From an uncultured Desulfovibrionaceae bacterium (lineage in GTDB: Bacteria > Desulfobacterota > Desulfovibrionia > Desulfovibrionales > Desulfovibrionaceae): 53,202 nucleotides of DNA. A program made the position numbers and the translations under genes. Under the pieces are notes generated by a model. The model ran no database searches. It was not told the DNA's origin and was given only the letters and a program-made list of their open reading frames with translations. The stretch's first letter is position 1; every line of letters begins with the position of its first letter. The DNA lies in assembly GCA_944324045.1 (NCBI GenBank), contig CALUUT010000065.1, positions 1 to 53,202 of the forward strand. The letters run 5' to 3'. Below, piece by piece: positions 8,778-19,114 of the stretch.

Positions 8778-8866
8778 AAAGAAACCGCAAGGTTCCCCGA
8801 CGCCAAAACGGCCCGGGCGTCCGCCTGGACGGATCAACTACTCAAACAGTTTATTTTGGAGGGACT

Positions 8867-9097
8867 ATGTCCGTCGAAGAAAAAGTGAAAAAAATCATCA
8901 TTGACCAGCTTGGCGTTTCCGCGGATGAAGTGAAAAACGACGCCGCTTTCGTGGAAGACCTGGGCGCGGACTCTCTTGACTTGACCGAACTTATCATGGC
9001 CATGGAAGAGGAATTCAAGGTCGAAATCGGTGATGAAGACGCCCAGAAAATTCTCAAGGTGCAAGACGCCATCGATTATATCGAATCCAAGCAATAG
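8867..9097 (+). CDS. acpP: acyl carrier protein
   Basis: A 76-residue, highly acidic four-helix protein with the phosphopantetheine attachment site at Ser36 in the motif [11 protein letters not shown]. It carries growing acyl chains between FabH, FabG, FabF and PlsX, and is modified by an ACP synthase not encoded here. A strong GGAGG lies 4 bases before the ATG; an in-frame extension upstream to 8771 is rejected. Start and length match the family. A large stem-loop separates it from fabF. Confidence 0.97.
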   Translation: MSVEEKVKKIIIDQLGVSADEVKNDAAFVEDLGADSLDLTELIMAMEEEFKVEIGDEDAQKILKVQDAIDYIESKQ

Positions 9098-9111
9098 GCT
9101 ATACATATCAA

Positions 9112-9161
9112 AGGGCGTCTTATGCGGCGCGGATTTTTCCGAAAGCGGCGTAAGACGCCCT
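9112..9161 (+). promoter_or_regulatory. acpP-fabF intercistronic stem-loop
   Basis: AGGGCGTCTTA (9112-9122) and TAAGACGCCCT (9151-9161) are exact reverse complements, giving an 11-pair stem around a 28-base loop. It lies 15 bases after acpP and 28 before fabF. There is no proper T run, so I see it as an RNA-stability or partial-termination structure that could allow acpP to exceed fabF. Function is inferred. Confidence 0.6.
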
Positions 9162-9188
9162 GTCCTTACTTTCTAGGGAAACAAATCT

Positions 9189-10439
9189 ATGTCCAAAAAA
9201 CGTGTCGTCATAACTGGCCTTTCCGCACTCACTCCCCTTGGCAACAGCCTGGAAACGACTTGGCGCAACCTTCTTGACGGCAAGTCCGGCATCGGCCCCA
9301 TCACCCTTTTCGACGCAACCGACTATGACGCGCGCATTGCGGGCGAAGTCAAAAATTTCAAGCCTGAAGAATTCGGCATTGCCGTAAAACAGGTGCGCCG
9401 CATGGACCGTTTCGCCCAATTCGCCGTGGCTGGCGCGTATATGCTCATGCCGCACAGCGGGTATCAGATTGGTCCGGACAATGAAGACCGCATCGCCGTC
9501 ATGCTGGGCGCCGGTCTTGGCGGCCTGGACACAATTGAAAAATTTCACACCAAGCTTATGGAAGCAGGCCCAAGCCGCGTCTCTCCTTTCATGATTCCCA
9601 TGCTTATTTCCAACATGGGCACCGGACAGGTCGCCATGGCGACAGGCGCCAAGGGTTCGAACCTTGCGCTTACAAGCGCCTGCTCATCCGGTTTGCACGC
9701 CATTGGACACGCATATACGGAAATCGTCATGGGACGGTGCGACGCGGTCATCACCGGCGGCATGGAAGCGACCATCACGCCCATGGGCATTTCCGGCTTC
9801 ACGGCCATGAAAGCTCTGTCCACCGCGCATAACGACGACCCGCAAAAGGCATCCAGGCCCTTTGACAAAAACCGCGACGGCTTCGTCATGGGCGAAGGCG
9901 CGGGAATGCTGCTGCTTGAAAGTCTCGAAAGCGCCAAAAAACGCGGCGCGGCCATTTACGCGGAAATCGTGGGCTTTGGCGCATCCTGCGATGCAATTCA
10001 CATGACGGCTCCCGACGAACACGGCGCGGGCATCGCCAAAGCCATGCGCTACGCCATGGCCGAAGCGGGCGTCCGTCCCGAAGAAGTGACCCACATCAAT
10101 GCGCACGGAACCTCCACGCATCTTAACGATTTGTGCGAAACCAGAGGGATTAAGAGCGTCTTTGGCGCGCATGCGAAAAATATCGCCATATGCGCCAACA
10201 AGTCCCAGCTTGGGCATCTTCTTGGCGGCGCGGGCGGCATTGAAAGCGTCATCAGCGTCATGACCCTGCATACCGGCATTGTCCCGGGCACCATAAATCT
10301 GGAAGAGCCCGGCGAAGAGTGCGATCTCAATTATATGGCGAATGGCCCGGAAACGCTGAATCCGCGTTATGCGCTTTGCAATTCGCTTGGATTCGGCGGC
10401 ACGAACGTAAGCATCCTGTATAAGCGCTATGAGGAATAG
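9189..10439 (+). CDS. fabF: beta-ketoacyl-ACP synthase II FabF
   Basis: A 416-residue elongating condensing enzyme. Catalytic Cys165 (TSACSSG), His306 (NAHGTST) and Lys338/His343 ([14 protein letters not shown]) are all present, as is the terminal GFGGTNVSI. It elongates acyl-ACP by two carbons from malonyl-ACP. The start [10 protein letters not shown] is the standard N-terminus. It follows acpP and is followed 77 bases later by glyA, the usual Desulfovibrio order. Confidence 0.97.
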   Translation: MSKKRVVITGLSALTPLGNSLETTWRNLLDGKSGIGPITLFDATDYDARIAGEVKNFKPEEFGIAVKQVRRMDRFAQFAVAGAYMLMPHSGYQIGPDNEDRIAVMLGAGLGGLDTIEKFHTKLMEAGPSRVSPFMIPMLISNMGTGQVAMATGAKGSNLALTSACSSGLHAIGHAYTEIVMGRCDAVITGGMEATITPMGISGFTAMKALSTAHNDDPQKASRPFDKNRDGFVMGEGAGMLLLESLESAKKRGAAIYAEIVGFGASCDAIHMTAPDEHGAGIAKAMRYAMAEAGVRPEEVTHINAHGTSTHLNDLCETRGIKSVFGAHAKNIAICANKSQLGHLLGGAGGIESVISVMTLHTGIVPGTINLEEPGEECDLNYMANGPETLNPRYALCNSLGFGGTNVSILYKRYEE

Positions 10440-10516
10440 CCTCGCCGCCAGCGGGGTCATGCGCCCGGAACCTGTCGCTTTTGGCTAATAAGGACGCGAC
10501 ATATCAGGAGATATCC

Positions 10517-11755
10517 ATGGAAGAACTGTTGATGCAAGACCCGGAAGTGGGCAAGGCCATTTGTCAGGAAGTGACGCGGCAAATGAGCAAGCTTGAACTC
10601 ATCGCCTCGGAAAACTTTGTTTCCACCGCCGTGCGTCAGGCTCAGGGCAGCGTATTGACCCACAAATATGCCGAAGGGTATCCCGGCAAGCGCTATTACG
10701 GCGGATGCGAGTTTGTGGATATTGCGGAAAATCTGGCCATAAAACGCGCCAAGGAACTGTTTGGGGCCGAATACGCCAACGTGCAGCCGCATTCCGGAAG
10801 CCAGGCCAACATGGCCGCGTATTTCGCCATGATCAAGCCGGGCGACACCATTTTGGCCATGGATTTAAGCCACGGCGGACACCTTACGCACGGCAGTCCG
10901 GTGAACTTTTCCGGCCGCCTGTATCATGTCGTGTTTTACGGCGTGTGCCGGGAAACCGGCCGCATCGACTACGACCAGGTCGAGCGTCTGGCGAAAGAGC
11001 ACAACCCCGCGGCCATTGTGGCGGGCGCGTCCGCGTATTCGCGCATACTCGACTTTCCCCGGTTCCGGGCCATTGCCGATGAAACCGGCGCCAAACTCAT
11101 TGTGGACATGGCCCATATAGCCGGTCTTGTGGCCGCCGGCGAGCATCCCTCGCCTGTGCCCTACGCCCACTGCACCACGACCACCACGCACAAGACCCTG
11201 CGCGGTCCGCGCGGCGGCATGATTCTTTCAGGCGAAGAATTCGGCAAGACGTTGAACAGCCAGATATTCCCCGGCATACAGGGCGGTCCGCTCATGCATG
11301 TCATCGCCGGCAAGGCCGTGGCCTTTGGCGAAGCGTTGCGCCCCCAATTCAAAGAATATCAGCGTCAGGTGCGCAAAAACGCGCAGACGCTTGCGCGCGC
11401 GCTTGCCGATGCCGGCTACAGCCTGGTTTCCGGCGGCACGGACAACCACCTTATGCTGGTTGACCTTACAAACAGGGACATTACCGGAAAAGACGCCCAG
11501 ATCGCCCTGGACCATGCGGGCATCACGGTCAATAAAAACACGATTCCCTTTGAAACCCGCTCTCCGTTCGTCACTTCCGGCATACGCCTTGGAACCCCCG
11601 CGCTCACAACCAGGGGCATGAAAGAGCCTGACATGCTGAAGATAGCCGCATGGATTGACGCCGCCTTGCGCAATCTGACCAATGAAACCAGACTGGCGGA
11701 AATTGCCCGCGAAGTGGAAGCCTTTGCCCGGAGTTTCCCGCTTTTCGCCTGGTAA
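10517..11755 (+). CDS. glyA: serine hydroxymethyltransferase
   Basis: A 412-residue PLP enzyme that interconverts serine and glycine with tetrahydrofolate, supplying one-carbon units. The PLP lysine is Lys226 in [14 protein letters not shown]. The N-terminal ELIASENF and [13 protein letters not shown] motifs are intact. AGGAG lies 6 bases before the ATG at 10517; a TTG 36 bases upstream in the same frame is a poorer start. It is the last gene of the fab operon, ending at a strong terminator. Confidence 0.97.
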   Translation: MEELLMQDPEVGKAICQEVTRQMSKLELIASENFVSTAVRQAQGSVLTHKYAEGYPGKRYYGGCEFVDIAENLAIKRAKELFGAEYANVQPHSGSQANMAAYFAMIKPGDTILAMDLSHGGHLTHGSPVNFSGRLYHVVFYGVCRETGRIDYDQVERLAKEHNPAAIVAGASAYSRILDFPRFRAIADETGAKLIVDMAHIAGLVAAGEHPSPVPYAHCTTTTTHKTLRGPRGGMILSGEEFGKTLNSQIFPGIQGGPLMHVIAGKAVAFGEALRPQFKEYQRQVRKNAQTLARALADAGYSLVSGGTDNHLMLVDLTNRDITGKDAQIALDHAGITVNKNTIPFETRSPFVTSGIRLGTPALTTRGMKEPDMLKIAAWIDAALRNLTNETRLAEIAREVEAFARSFPLFAW

Positions 11756-11799
11756 ACGCGCATGCGCGGCGGATGACGCCGCAATGTTTTCCTTTTCAG

Positions 11800-11840
11800 G
11801 CGCGCGCAAACACGTCGTTTGCGCGCGCTTGATTTTTTTA
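11800..11840 (+). terminator. intrinsic terminator of the fab-glyA operon
   Basis: A 12-pair stem (GCGCGCGCAAAC at 11800-11811, its complement at 11817-11828) with a five-base loop is followed by TTGATTTTTTTA. It lies 44 bases after the glyA stop. This is among the clearest terminators in the window. Confidence 0.92.
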
Positions 11841-11865
11841 CGAAAAAAATGCGTTTTACGCATGC

Positions 11866-11882
11866 GTTAAGGTTCTCTTAAG
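11866..11882 (+). promoter_or_regulatory. PmrA/QseB-like direct-repeat box
   Basis: GTTAAG-GTTCT-CTTAAG gives two TTAAG half-sites 11 bases apart, about one helical turn. This fits the known PmrA/QseB box (YTTAAK-N5-YTTAAK) except for G in place of the first pyrimidine. It lies about 143 bases upstream of the first ygiW-type gene, whose operon appears to end in an OmpR-family regulator. Autoregulation is inferred; no strong -10 follows. Confidence 0.55.
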
Positions 11883-12025
11883 CTTGATGTGGTGAAGTGC
11901 TTTCAACGAAACAAGGAACGCCGGACACAGACGTTGAAGGTCGCGCTTTTTCATGAACAGTTCCACAGCGCCCTTCGCGCCGCCAGGCCGCGCAAGACCG
12001 CGTCACAATATCAAGGAGGATTCTC

Positions 12026-12424
12026 ATGCGTATTTCAGCTCTTCTTCTCGCGGCGGCTCTCGCTGTCTTCCCTCTCGCTTCGGCGCACGCCGGATACAAC
12101 GGACCCGGAACGCCGGCTCAAACCAACGCCTACCGCGGCGGCTTCAGCGGACCGGGCGCGGTCAACGTCACAAAAGCGGCTGACGTGGAAAAAGCGTATG
12201 ACGACGCGCTCGCCGTGCTTGAAGGCAACATTATTGAACAAAAAGGAAAAGATCATTATATTTTCAAAGACGCTTCAGGAACGGTTCTGGTCAAGATCAA
12301 ACAGAAACATTTCTACGGAGCGTCCGTCACCCCGCAAACCCGCGTCCGCCTGAGCGGCGAAGTGGACAAGGAAAGCTTTGAAAGAACCAAAGTGGACGTA
12401 AAACGGCTGGAGATCATTCAATAA
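12026..12424 (+). CDS. YgiW/YdeI-type periplasmic OB-fold protein, copy 1
   Basis: A 132-residue protein with a signal peptide (LLLAAALAVFPLASAHA, cleavage probably before GYNGPG) and a bacterial OB-fold (BOF) domain. The family signature is seen in AYDDALAVLEGNIIEQ, HYIFKDASGTVLVKI and VRLSGEVDKESFERTKVDVKRLEI. E. coli members (YgiW, YdeI) are periplasmic stress-tolerance proteins, and ygiW sits next to qseBC there. Here too a two-component pair follows, supporting a link. AAGGAGGA precedes the ATG. A paralogue is immediately downstream. Confidence 0.85.
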   Translation: MRISALLLAAALAVFPLASAHAGYNGPGTPAQTNAYRGGFSGPGAVNVTKAADVEKAYDDALAVLEGNIIEQKGKDHYIFKDASGTVLVKIKQKHFYGASVTPQTRVRLSGEVDKESFERTKVDVKRLEIIQ

Positions 12425-12510
12425 CGCGGATATCCGCTTTTTTCAAAAAACCATGACGAACAGCGATTTGCCGCGGGGCAAACCGCTTACCCAAATCAAG
12501 GAGGACTCTC

Positions 12511-12888
12511 ATGCGTATTTCAGCTCTTCTTCTCGCGGCGGCTCTCGCTGTTTTCCCGCTCGCTTCGGCGTACGCCGGATACAACGGCCCGACGAACCCG
12601 GGCGGCTTCACCGGTCCAGGCGCAGTGAACGTCACCACGGCGGCCGCTGTCGAAAAAGCCCATGACGACGCCGTTGCCGTGCTTGAAGGCTATCTTGTGG
12701 AACAGGTGAAAAGCGATCTGTATATTTTCAAGGACGATTCCGGCACTGTTCTTGTGGAAATAGATCATGAAGACTTTCTCGGCGCGTCCGTCACCCCGCA
12801 AACCAGGGTGCGGCTCATCGGCGAAGTGGACAAGGGCGTGTTTGAGCGGACCAAAGTCGATGTGGAGCGGCTGGAAATCATCAAGTAA
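12511..12888 (+). CDS. YgiW/YdeI-type periplasmic OB-fold protein, copy 2
   Basis: A 125-residue paralogue of the preceding gene. The signal peptide is almost the same at both protein and DNA level (the first 79 coding bases differ at about four sites, and the ribosome-binding region is also shared), while the mature domains have diverged: YLVEQVKSDLYIFKDDSGTVLVEI against the copy-1 equivalents. Copy 2 lacks a short linker insert after the signal. The pair is a tandem duplication. It lies 232 bases before the response-regulator gene. Confidence 0.85.
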   Translation: MRISALLLAAALAVFPLASAYAGYNGPTNPGGFTGPGAVNVTTAAAVEKAHDDAVAVLEGYLVEQVKSDLYIFKDDSGTVLVEIDHEDFLGASVTPQTRVRLIGEVDKGVFERTKVDVERLEIIK

Positions 12889-12961
12889 AGCCCCTCTTTG
12901 GCTGTCCCGCGGGAGTCGCGCGCAAAGCGCCTCACGCGGGACTTTATGCCGCAGGCTGAAA

Positions 12962-12987
12962 CGCGGCCCCGTCCAGAGCGGGCCGCG
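12962..12987 (+). other. G+C stem-loop between ygiW copy 2 and the response regulator
   Basis: CGCGGCCC (12962-12969) pairs with GGGCCGCG (12980-12987) over a 10-base loop. There is no T run after it, so it is more likely a transcript-stability or attenuation structure than a full terminator. A second inverted pair (TCCCGCG/CGCGGGA) lies just upstream. Confidence 0.35.
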
Positions 12988-13120
12988 GCAAGCCTGCAAC
13001 CGTCCCGGCTGATTCTTTTACCGCGGCGATGTGCGCGCGTTGCCAGGAAAACGACTCTCCTGTATATGACCTTTGCCTGCAAAGCATCCGCAACACTGTT
13101 TCGCTTTCAAGGAAAGGCAT

Positions 13121-13780
13121 ATGCGTATCCTGCTCATAGAAGACGACGATATTATCGGCGATGGAATCAGGCTGGGATTGACCAAACACGGGTTTAGCGT
13201 CGACTGGTTTCTCAACGGCATCGAAGGCCGCGACGCGCTTTTCGCCGCAGAGTACGACGCCGTCGTGCTGGATCTTTCGCTTCCGGGCGCCGACGGCCTT
13301 GACATACTGCAAGACTGGAGAACGTCCGGACAGGACGCGCCCGTGCTCATTCTAACGGCCCGGGACCAGATCGACCAGAGAGTCGAGGGGCTCAATCTCG
13401 GCGCGGACGATTATCTTGGCAAACCCTTTGCCCTAAACGAGCTGCTTGCACGATTACGGGCCCTGATTCGGCGGCGTCATGGGCGTTCCACGCCGACGCT
13501 TGTTCATGGCGCTCTTCTTTTTAATCCCGAAACCCGCATATTGACGCAAAACGGCGAACAGATTGCGCTCAGCCAAAAAGAAACGTCGCTGGTGGAAATT
13601 TTTCTGCTCAATAAAAACGCGGTTCTGTCCAAAGCCGCGCTTGAGGAGAAGCTGTATGCCTGGGGCGAAGAAGTCAGCAGCAACGCCATAGAAGTGCATG
13701 TCCACAACATCCGGAAAAAACTGGGAAGCGCATTCATAAAAACTGTAAAAGGAGCGGGCTATATGTTGGGAGATCCATAA
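13121..13780 (+). CDS. OmpR/PhoB-family response regulator (QseB/PmrA-like)
   Basis: A 219-residue cytosolic DNA-binding regulator. The receiver domain (residues 1-115) has the acidic EDDD cluster at 7-10, the phosphoacceptor Asp51 in [11 protein letters not shown], and the KPF motif in [11 protein letters not shown]. The winged-helix output domain (about 125-215) ends with [12 protein letters not shown] and TVKGAGYML, typical of the QseB/PmrA branch. AAGGAAA precedes the ATG at 13121. Its stop codon overlaps the kinase start (TAATG). The TTAAG direct repeat upstream of the ygiW pair is a plausible target. Confidence 0.93.
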   Translation: MRILLIEDDDIIGDGIRLGLTKHGFSVDWFLNGIEGRDALFAAEYDAVVLDLSLPGADGLDILQDWRTSGQDAPVLILTARDQIDQRVEGLNLGADDYLGKPFALNELLARLRALIRRRHGRSTPTLVHGALLFNPETRILTQNGEQIALSQKETSLVEIFLLNKNAVLSKAALEEKLYAWGEEVSSNAIEVHVHNIRKKLGSAFIKTVKGAGYMLGDP

Positions 13781-15351
13781 TGGCGCGTATGGTTGCCCTG
13801 TTTAAAACGCTTGCAGGCAAAATGTTTGCGGCCGTCAGGAAAACGTCCGCCGTGTTTTGCGCGGCGGCCCGGGCATGCAGACATTCCCGCGCGCGCGCGG
13901 CAATAAAAAAACGCGCCGATGCGGTCGCCCGCGCCTGGAGCCTGCGGGCGCGGCTGCTCCTTTTTTTCTCCCTTTTCCTTGTCGTCGCATGGAGCGCGGC
14001 CATTTTGTCCGCCTATGGGATATGTCGCAAGTATACGAATGAATTTTTCGACACCCAGCAGACACTTTTTGCCAAGACCCTGGCGAGCACGGATTTTTCC
14101 ATTCCCGTGCAGCGCCTTCCCAAGACAAAAGAGCTGCTGAAAGGCGCCTCCAAAAAAAGGCGCGGCAAAGAAGACGAGGATGCGCTGGGGTTTGCGGTAT
14201 TCTCCAGAAATGGCGAGCTCCTGCTTTCAGACGGCGAAAACGGGGATGATTTCATCTTCAGCGGATGGAAGCCGGGATTTGCGAAATCTTTTCTGTACGA
14301 CTCCGACGACGTATGGCGCATTCTCTGGATGCCCTCCGCAAACGACGAATATCTTGTGGCTGTCGGACAGGACATGGAATACCGGGACGATATGGTCCTT
14401 GACATGCTCTATAAACAAATGCTTCCCTGGCTCATGCTCTTTCCCATCCTGCTTATCGGCCTGCTCTGGATGCTTTCAAGGGAACTGGCGCCGTTGCGCG
14501 GGGTCGTCCTGTCGCTGAAAAAGCGGGACGCCCGCGACACAAGCCTTCTTGATGCGAACCATATCCCTTCAGAAGTCCTTCCTCTGGTCGATGCGCTCAA
14601 CAGTCTTTTCACCAGAATAGCGGCCATGTTGACGCGGGAACGCGCCTTTACCTCGGATGCGGCGCATGAACTGCGCACGCCTCTGGCCGGACTGCGGATT
14701 CAGGCGGAAATGATCGGTCTGGCCGACGCCGGTTCCGAAGCGCAGGCCCATGCCATTGCCAAACTGCTCATGGGCATAGACCGGTGCTCGCGCCTTATAG
14801 AGCAATTGCTCCTGCTTTCCCGCATCGACGCGAACGCGGATATGGCCGCATCGCCTGAAACCATGCCTGTATCCGCCTTTGAACCCGCGCCCCTGCTTGA
14901 AACCATGCAAAACGACTACCAGGCGACACTTGAAGAAAAGAGGCTGCGGTGCAGCATTTCCGGGACATGCCAGACGCTCGCCGTGCGCGGCGACGCGACG
15001 CTGACCGGCATTTTACTGCGCAACCTGCTCGACAACGCAATCCGGTATTCGCCCGCGGGCGGGCATATCCGCATCTGGTGCGACCGCGACAGGTTGCATA
15101 TGGAAAATGCATGCGCAAATCTTGAGCCGGAGCATATCCCCAGACTGGGCGAGCGCTTTTTCCGGCCGCCGGGACAAAAAACCGCGGGAAGCGGTCTTGG
15201 ACTGTCCATCGTCAAGCGCATAGCCGCAATGCAGGGACTTGAGGTCAGCTTTTCCATGAAGGAAAATCCCTCTTCAAAAAACGCGCTTTTTCTGGTTGCC
15301 GTACAATTTGCGGCAGCGGCTGAGACTGAAAAGCAACGATGCGGGGCCTGA
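13780..15351 (+). CDS. QseC-type membrane sensor histidine kinase
   Basis: A 523-residue kinase. A long basic N-terminal segment (about 65 residues) precedes TM1 (LLLFFSLFLVVAWSAAILSA). A periplasmic sensor domain of about 130 residues follows, then TM2 (WLMLFPILLIGLLWML), a HAMP-like linker, the HisKA domain with His296 in SDAAHELRTPLAGL, and the HATPase domain with NLLDNAIRYSP and GSGLGLSIVKRI. It should phosphorylate Asp51 of the regulator, whose stop it overlaps. The signal sensed is unknown. The charged N-terminal extension before TM1 is longer than usual for QseC; the translational coupling supports this start. Confidence 0.92.
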   Translation: MARMVALFKTLAGKMFAAVRKTSAVFCAAARACRHSRARAAIKKRADAVARAWSLRARLLLFFSLFLVVAWSAAILSAYGICRKYTNEFFDTQQTLFAKTLASTDFSIPVQRLPKTKELLKGASKKRRGKEDEDALGFAVFSRNGELLLSDGENGDDFIFSGWKPGFAKSFLYDSDDVWRILWMPSANDEYLVAVGQDMEYRDDMVLDMLYKQMLPWLMLFPILLIGLLWMLSRELAPLRGVVLSLKKRDARDTSLLDANHIPSEVLPLVDALNSLFTRIAAMLTRERAFTSDAAHELRTPLAGLRIQAEMIGLADAGSEAQAHAIAKLLMGIDRCSRLIEQLLLLSRIDANADMAASPETMPVSAFEPAPLLETMQNDYQATLEEKRLRCSISGTCQTLAVRGDATLTGILLRNLLDNAIRYSPAGGHIRIWCDRDRLHMENACANLEPEHIPRLGERFFRPPGQKTAGSGLGLSIVKRIAAMQGLEVSFSMKENPSSKNALFLVAVQFAAAAETEKQRCGA

Positions 15352-15401
15352 CCCCGCTGCAGGCAATGCGCCGGCGCAGGCCAAAAGACGCGGGCACGCT
15401 T

Positions 15402-15458
15402 CCGTCCGGCCCTACGGACCTCAAACCACAAAAAACACGAACAATAAGGCGGCAACGC
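15402..15458 (+). repeat. dispersed intergenic repeat, copy B (degenerate)
   Basis: GTCCGGCCCTACGGAC forms a small hairpin, followed by CTCAAACCACA, the first half of the repeat core. The remainder has decayed to an A-rich stretch. ACAATAAGGCGGCAACGC (15441-15458) resembles the left edge of copy A but here lies to the right. It lies 50 bases after the kinase stop, in the kinase's orientation. Because of decay and rearrangement this copy is the least certain. Confidence 0.5.
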
Positions 15459-15534
15459 TTCTTCAAAGCGGCGTGCAGCGCCATCCCGCCTCACGGGCCT
15501 TTGGCCCTGCACCGAAAAAAATATGCCGGGGGAG

Positions 15535-15566
15535 TAAAAAAGGGAGAGGGCTTTCGTCCTCTCCCT
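15535..15566 (-). terminator. intrinsic terminator of rpoD
   Basis: AGGGAGAGG (15541-15549) and CCTCTCCCT (15558-15566) form a nine-pair stem; on the minus strand it is followed by a T run (15535-15540). It lies 25 bases after the rpoD stop. Confidence 0.88.
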
Positions 15567-15591
15567 GGAAAATGCGCTGAAAAACACGCTG

Positions 15592-17391
15592 TCAGCTTTC
15601 ATAATAAGAGCGCAGGGTCTGACTGCGCACAGGGTGGCGCAGTTTTCGCAACGCCTTGGCTTCAATCTGGCGGATGCGTTCTCGCGTGACGTTGAACAGC
15701 TTGCCCACTTCTTCCAGCGTGTGGTCGCTTTTTTCGCCAATGCCGAAACGTTTTCTCAAAACCTGCTCTTCGCGCGGCGCAAGGTCGGAAAGAACGCTCG
15801 CGATCTGCTCCGAAAGTTTGGTGTTCACCACTTCTTCAGCCGGGGCCACCGCCTTCTTGTCTTCAATGAAATCGCCAAGGCTTGAATCTTCTTCATCGCC
15901 AATCGGGGTTTCCAGCGAAATGGGCTCTTTGGCGATTTTCAAAACCTTCTTGACCTTGTCCAGCGGGTAATCCATGCGTTCCGCAATTTCCTCCGGGGTG
16001 GGGTCGCGGCCCAGTTCCTGAACCAGATACCGCGACGTGCGGATAAGCTTGTTGATGGTTTCTATCATGTGCACCGGGATGCGGATGGTCCGGGCCTGAT
16101 CCGCTATGGCGCGGGTTATGGCCTGACGTATCCACCAGGTGGCGTATGTCGAAAACTTGTAGCCGCGCTGGTATTCAAACTTGTCCACAGCCTTCATAAG
16201 GCCGATATTGCCTTCCTGAATCAAATCCAGGAACTGCAGGCCCCTGTTGGTGTATTTTTTGGCGATGGACACGACCAGGCGCAGATTGGAGCGGATAAGC
16301 TCCTGCTTGGCGCGCATGGCCGCATTGTTGCCGCGCTTGATGCGCCAGAGCACTTCCTCAAGATCATACACATTGTGGCAGCACTTTTCCTGAAGCCGGG
16401 CCAGAATTTCAATCTTGCCCATAATAAGCTCCTTGAAGGAAAAGACTTCCTCTATGGTCAGCCCAAGGGCCTTGGCGGCATTAGCCGGGCTTATTTCGCG
16501 CGCTTCCAGCATGCGGAACAGTTCCTGAATTTCCGCCTGGGTCTTGCCGGTGGCGAGAATGTATGCGGACAAATCGCGCTGGCAGTTATGCATCTGGCGC
16601 ACATAGTCTTCCACGGTTTCAATGATGCGGTCTATCAGCGTTTTTTCAAGCTTGATATCGCGCAAACGCAGGACGATATGTTCCTTAAAGGCCATGATCT
16701 CTTTTTGCAGGCTCGTCACCCGGCGATCCGTGCGACAGCATTCGTCCAGTTTGGAATAGATCTTGCGTTTTTTCTTGAACGTGGTCTTGATTTCCTCAAG
16801 CAAAAGGATGACCCGCTGACGCTGGTTCATTTCGTCTTCGCTGGGGTCGTCTTCCTCAATGGTCTTGACCACGTCCTTAAGCTTGATGCGGTTGAGCTTG
16901 AGATCTTCGCCAACGCTGATGATCTCCTCAACCGCGACAGGCACTTCAACAAGCGCATACAAAACGTCCTGCTCGCCGTTTTCAATCTTTTTGGCGATGA
17001 CCACCTCGCCTTCGCGGTCAAGAAGCGGCACAGCGCCCATTTCCCGCAGATACATGCGCACCGGGTCCGTGCTGCGCGAAGAAAAATCCGTGGCGTCGTC
17101 TTCATCGCCAAGATCAATGGACGCGGGGTCCAGACCTTCATCCAGAGCGCTTTCAAGCCCCGGGTCTTCAGAGCCCTCGCTGGACGTCGTCGCGATTTTC
17201 TTGCCTTCTTTTTCGGTATCGACGATAGCGATATCAAGCTGATCGAAGATGCCGATAATTTCCTCCATTTGCTCGGGAGTATTCACCTCTGCGGGCAGCG
17301 CCTTATTCACTTCGTCAAAGGTAAGAAAACCATTGCTTTTCCCTTTGGAAATAAGGTGCTTGATTTGTTGCACTTCTTTCAAATTATTCAT
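15592..17391 (-). CDS. rpoD: primary sigma factor RpoD (sigma-70)
   Basis: A 599-residue protein. It has the sigma 1.1 region near the N-terminus, then [11 protein letters not shown] (region 1.2), a long non-conserved insert, and core region 2 ([38 protein letters not shown]...[13 protein letters not shown], about residues 360-430). Region 3 and region 4 with the -35-binding helix-turn-helix ([27 protein letters not shown], about 560-590) follow. It directs RNA polymerase to housekeeping promoters. GGAG lies 6 bases before the ATG. The start overlaps the 3' end of dnaG by 8 bases, the classic macromolecular-synthesis operon arrangement. Confidence 0.97.
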   Translation of the reverse strand: MNNLKEVQQIKHLISKGKSNGFLTFDEVNKALPAEVNTPEQMEEIIGIFDQLDIAIVDTEKEGKKIATTSSEGSEDPGLESALDEGLDPASIDLGDEDDATDFSSRSTDPVRMYLREMGAVPLLDREGEVVIAKKIENGEQDVLYALVEVPVAVEEIISVGEDLKLNRIKLKDVVKTIEEDDPSEDEMNQRQRVILLLEEIKTTFKKKRKIYSKLDECCRTDRRVTSLQKEIMAFKEHIVLRLRDIKLEKTLIDRIIETVEDYVRQMHNCQRDLSAYILATGKTQAEIQELFRMLEAREISPANAAKALGLTIEEVFSFKELIMGKIEILARLQEKCCHNVYDLEEVLWRIKRGNNAAMRAKQELIRSNLRLVVSIAKKYTNRGLQFLDLIQEGNIGLMKAVDKFEYQRGYKFSTYATWWIRQAITRAIADQARTIRIPVHMIETINKLIRTSRYLVQELGRDPTPEEIAERMDYPLDKVKKVLKIAKEPISLETPIGDEEDSSLGDFIEDKKAVAPAEEVVNTKLSEQIASVLSDLAPREEQVLRKRFGIGEKSDHTLEEVGKLFNVTRERIRQIEAKALRKLRHPVRSQTLRSYYES

Positions 17392-19114
17392 TGCATCTCC
17401 CCAGCGTTTTCAAATGCGCCAGCAATAACTCGATATCTGCCTGCCCGCCTTTTCCAGCGGACTGAATCAATGCGGCTTTATATGATTTTCCCTGCTTTTG
17501 GGCGCGAATTCTCCGCACCATGTCGCATACAGCTTGCAGTTGCGCTTCTTCCGCCTCAGGCGGCGCATCTGCCAGGCGATGTCGCACCCAGAAGGCTTTT
17601 TCCCGTTCATCAAGATATGTGACCGCGGCCTCGCCGTGTTCGTAGATTTTTGTCCAGAAATTTCGAGCCCATGATGTGGAAAAAACGTCCTCCACGCCCA
17701 TTTCCCGCAATGTCGCGGCATACGCGGGATAGCGCACCAGAAACAGAATGATCTGCTGATCCCGCCGCTCTTCCAGTCCGATGCGCGGCACGGACGCAGG
17801 GCGCAGCATGCCGGTTCCCGGCTGCGCCGGCGCGGCGGGCCTTTTCTGGACCGCCTGGGCGCGCAGTTCGGCCTCGTTTAAGCCAAGCCCTTTGGCGACC
17901 CGCGAAATATAAAACGAAAGCAATTCCGGGGTTTCAATCTGCCGCAGGAAATGTTGCGTCCATGCCATGATGTCTTTCGGCGAATATCCGGCAGCCAGAC
18001 TTCTGATGCAAAATTCGAGCCCATCCGGCGCGCTTTTCTGCAAATCCCGGAACGCATCCGGTCCAGGACCGCGCAAAAGGCTGTCGATATCCTCGCCGTC
18101 CGGCAAAAGAATGACGCGACAACGCAGACCCCGGACCAGAAACATTTCGGCGGCGCGCAACGCGGCCTTGCGGCCCGGATTGTCGCCGTCAAAAAGAAGC
18201 TCCACCGTGGAGCAAAAACCTGAAAGCCGTTTCACCTGCTGTTCCGTCAACGCCGTGCCCAATACCCCACAGGCGTTTGCAAAGCCGAACTGGTGCAGGG
18301 TGAGCACGTCCATGTAGCCTTCGGTCAGCATGGCCGTCTTGTATTGCGCGATGCCGCGGCGCGCCTGAGCCAGGCCGTACAGGTGCTCGCCCTTCTTGTA
18401 AATGGCCGAATCGCCGCTGTTGATGTATTTCGCCTCGTCTTCATCCGCGATAATCCGGCCGCCAAAGGCGATGGTTTTGCCGGAAAGGTCGCGGATGGGA
18501 AACATAAGCCGCCCCCGAAAGCGGTCGTAAACCCGCCCCTTGTCGTTCGTCCCCAAAAGGCCGGCCCGGACGGCAAGATCAAGCGAGACCCCGGCATGTT
18601 TGAAGGCGTCCGTCAGATCCTGCCATTCGCGCGGAGTCCAGCCAAGGTCAAAGGCCTTCGCGATTTCCGGCGACAACCCGCGCCGCTTCATGTAGGCGCG
18701 GCATTCAGCGCCGCCCTGGGCGTTCAGGTTGGCGGTAAAATGGGCGCGCGCCATGTCGTGCAGCCGCAACGCCTGCCGGCGAAACGCATTGGCCGCATCC
18801 CGCGCCGGGTCGGGCCGGACGTCCCGCAGAGAAATGCCCGCTTCCTCGGCAAGCTGGGCAAGGCCGTCTTTAAAATCCAACCCGTTGATGCGGCAGTAAA
18901 AATCTATAAGGTCGCCTGACGCCTGACAGCCAAAGCAATAAAAAAATCCCTCTTCTTCATTGACGGAAAAAGACGGTTTGGTCTCCTGATGAAACGGACA
19001 GGGCGCAACCCAGCGCCGCCCATTCTGGCGCAGGTCCACATACCGGCGCACAATCTCCACAATGCTCAGACGGCTTTTCACCGCTTGCGCAAGACTGCCC
19101 GCATCACCTTTCAT
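17384..19114 (-). CDS. dnaG: DNA primase DnaG
   Basis: A 576-residue primase that makes RNA primers for DNA replication. The N-terminal zinc finger is intact (Cys39, His42, Cys60, Cys63 in PCPFHQ...FYCFGC). The TOPRIM catalytic core follows, with the glutamate motif [12 protein letters not shown] and [10 protein letters not shown]. The C-terminal part, expected to contact the helicase, is divergent, as usual. The start at 19114 was chosen because GGAG lies 5 bases before it and the family N-terminus begins there; an in-frame ATG 30 bases upstream lacks a site. It overlaps rpoD. Confidence 0.96.
   Translation of the reverse strand: MKGDAGSLAQAVKSRLSIVEIVRRYVDLRQNGRRWVAPCPFHQETKPSFSVNEEEGFFYCFGCQASGDLIDFYCRINGLDFKDGLAQLAEEAGISLRDVRPDPARDAANAFRRQALRLHDMARAHFTANLNAQGGAECRAYMKRRGLSPEIAKAFDLGWTPREWQDLTDAFKHAGVSLDLAVRAGLLGTNDKGRVYDRFRGRLMFPIRDLSGKTIAFGGRIIADEDEAKYINSGDSAIYKKGEHLYGLAQARRGIAQYKTAMLTEGYMDVLTLHQFGFANACGVLGTALTEQQVKRLSGFCSTVELLFDGDNPGRKAALRAAEMFLVRGLRCRVILLPDGEDIDSLLRGPGPDAFRDLQKSAPDGLEFCIRSLAAGYSPKDIMAWTQHFLRQIETPELLSFYISRVAKGLGLNEAELRAQAVQKRPAAPAQPGTGMLRPASVPRIGLEERRDQQIILFLVRYPAYAATLREMGVEDVFSTSWARNFWTKIYEHGEAAVTYLDEREKAFWVRHRLADAPPEAEEAQLQAVCDMVRRIRAQKQGKSYKAALIQSAGKGGQADIELLLAHLKTLGRCNE

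Noticed and set aside
16069..17622. A 517-codon open frame on the plus strand opposite rpoD
   Set aside because: It is antisense to a confident sigma factor, reads as an F/H/L-rich sequence without any domain, and results from G+C codon bias.
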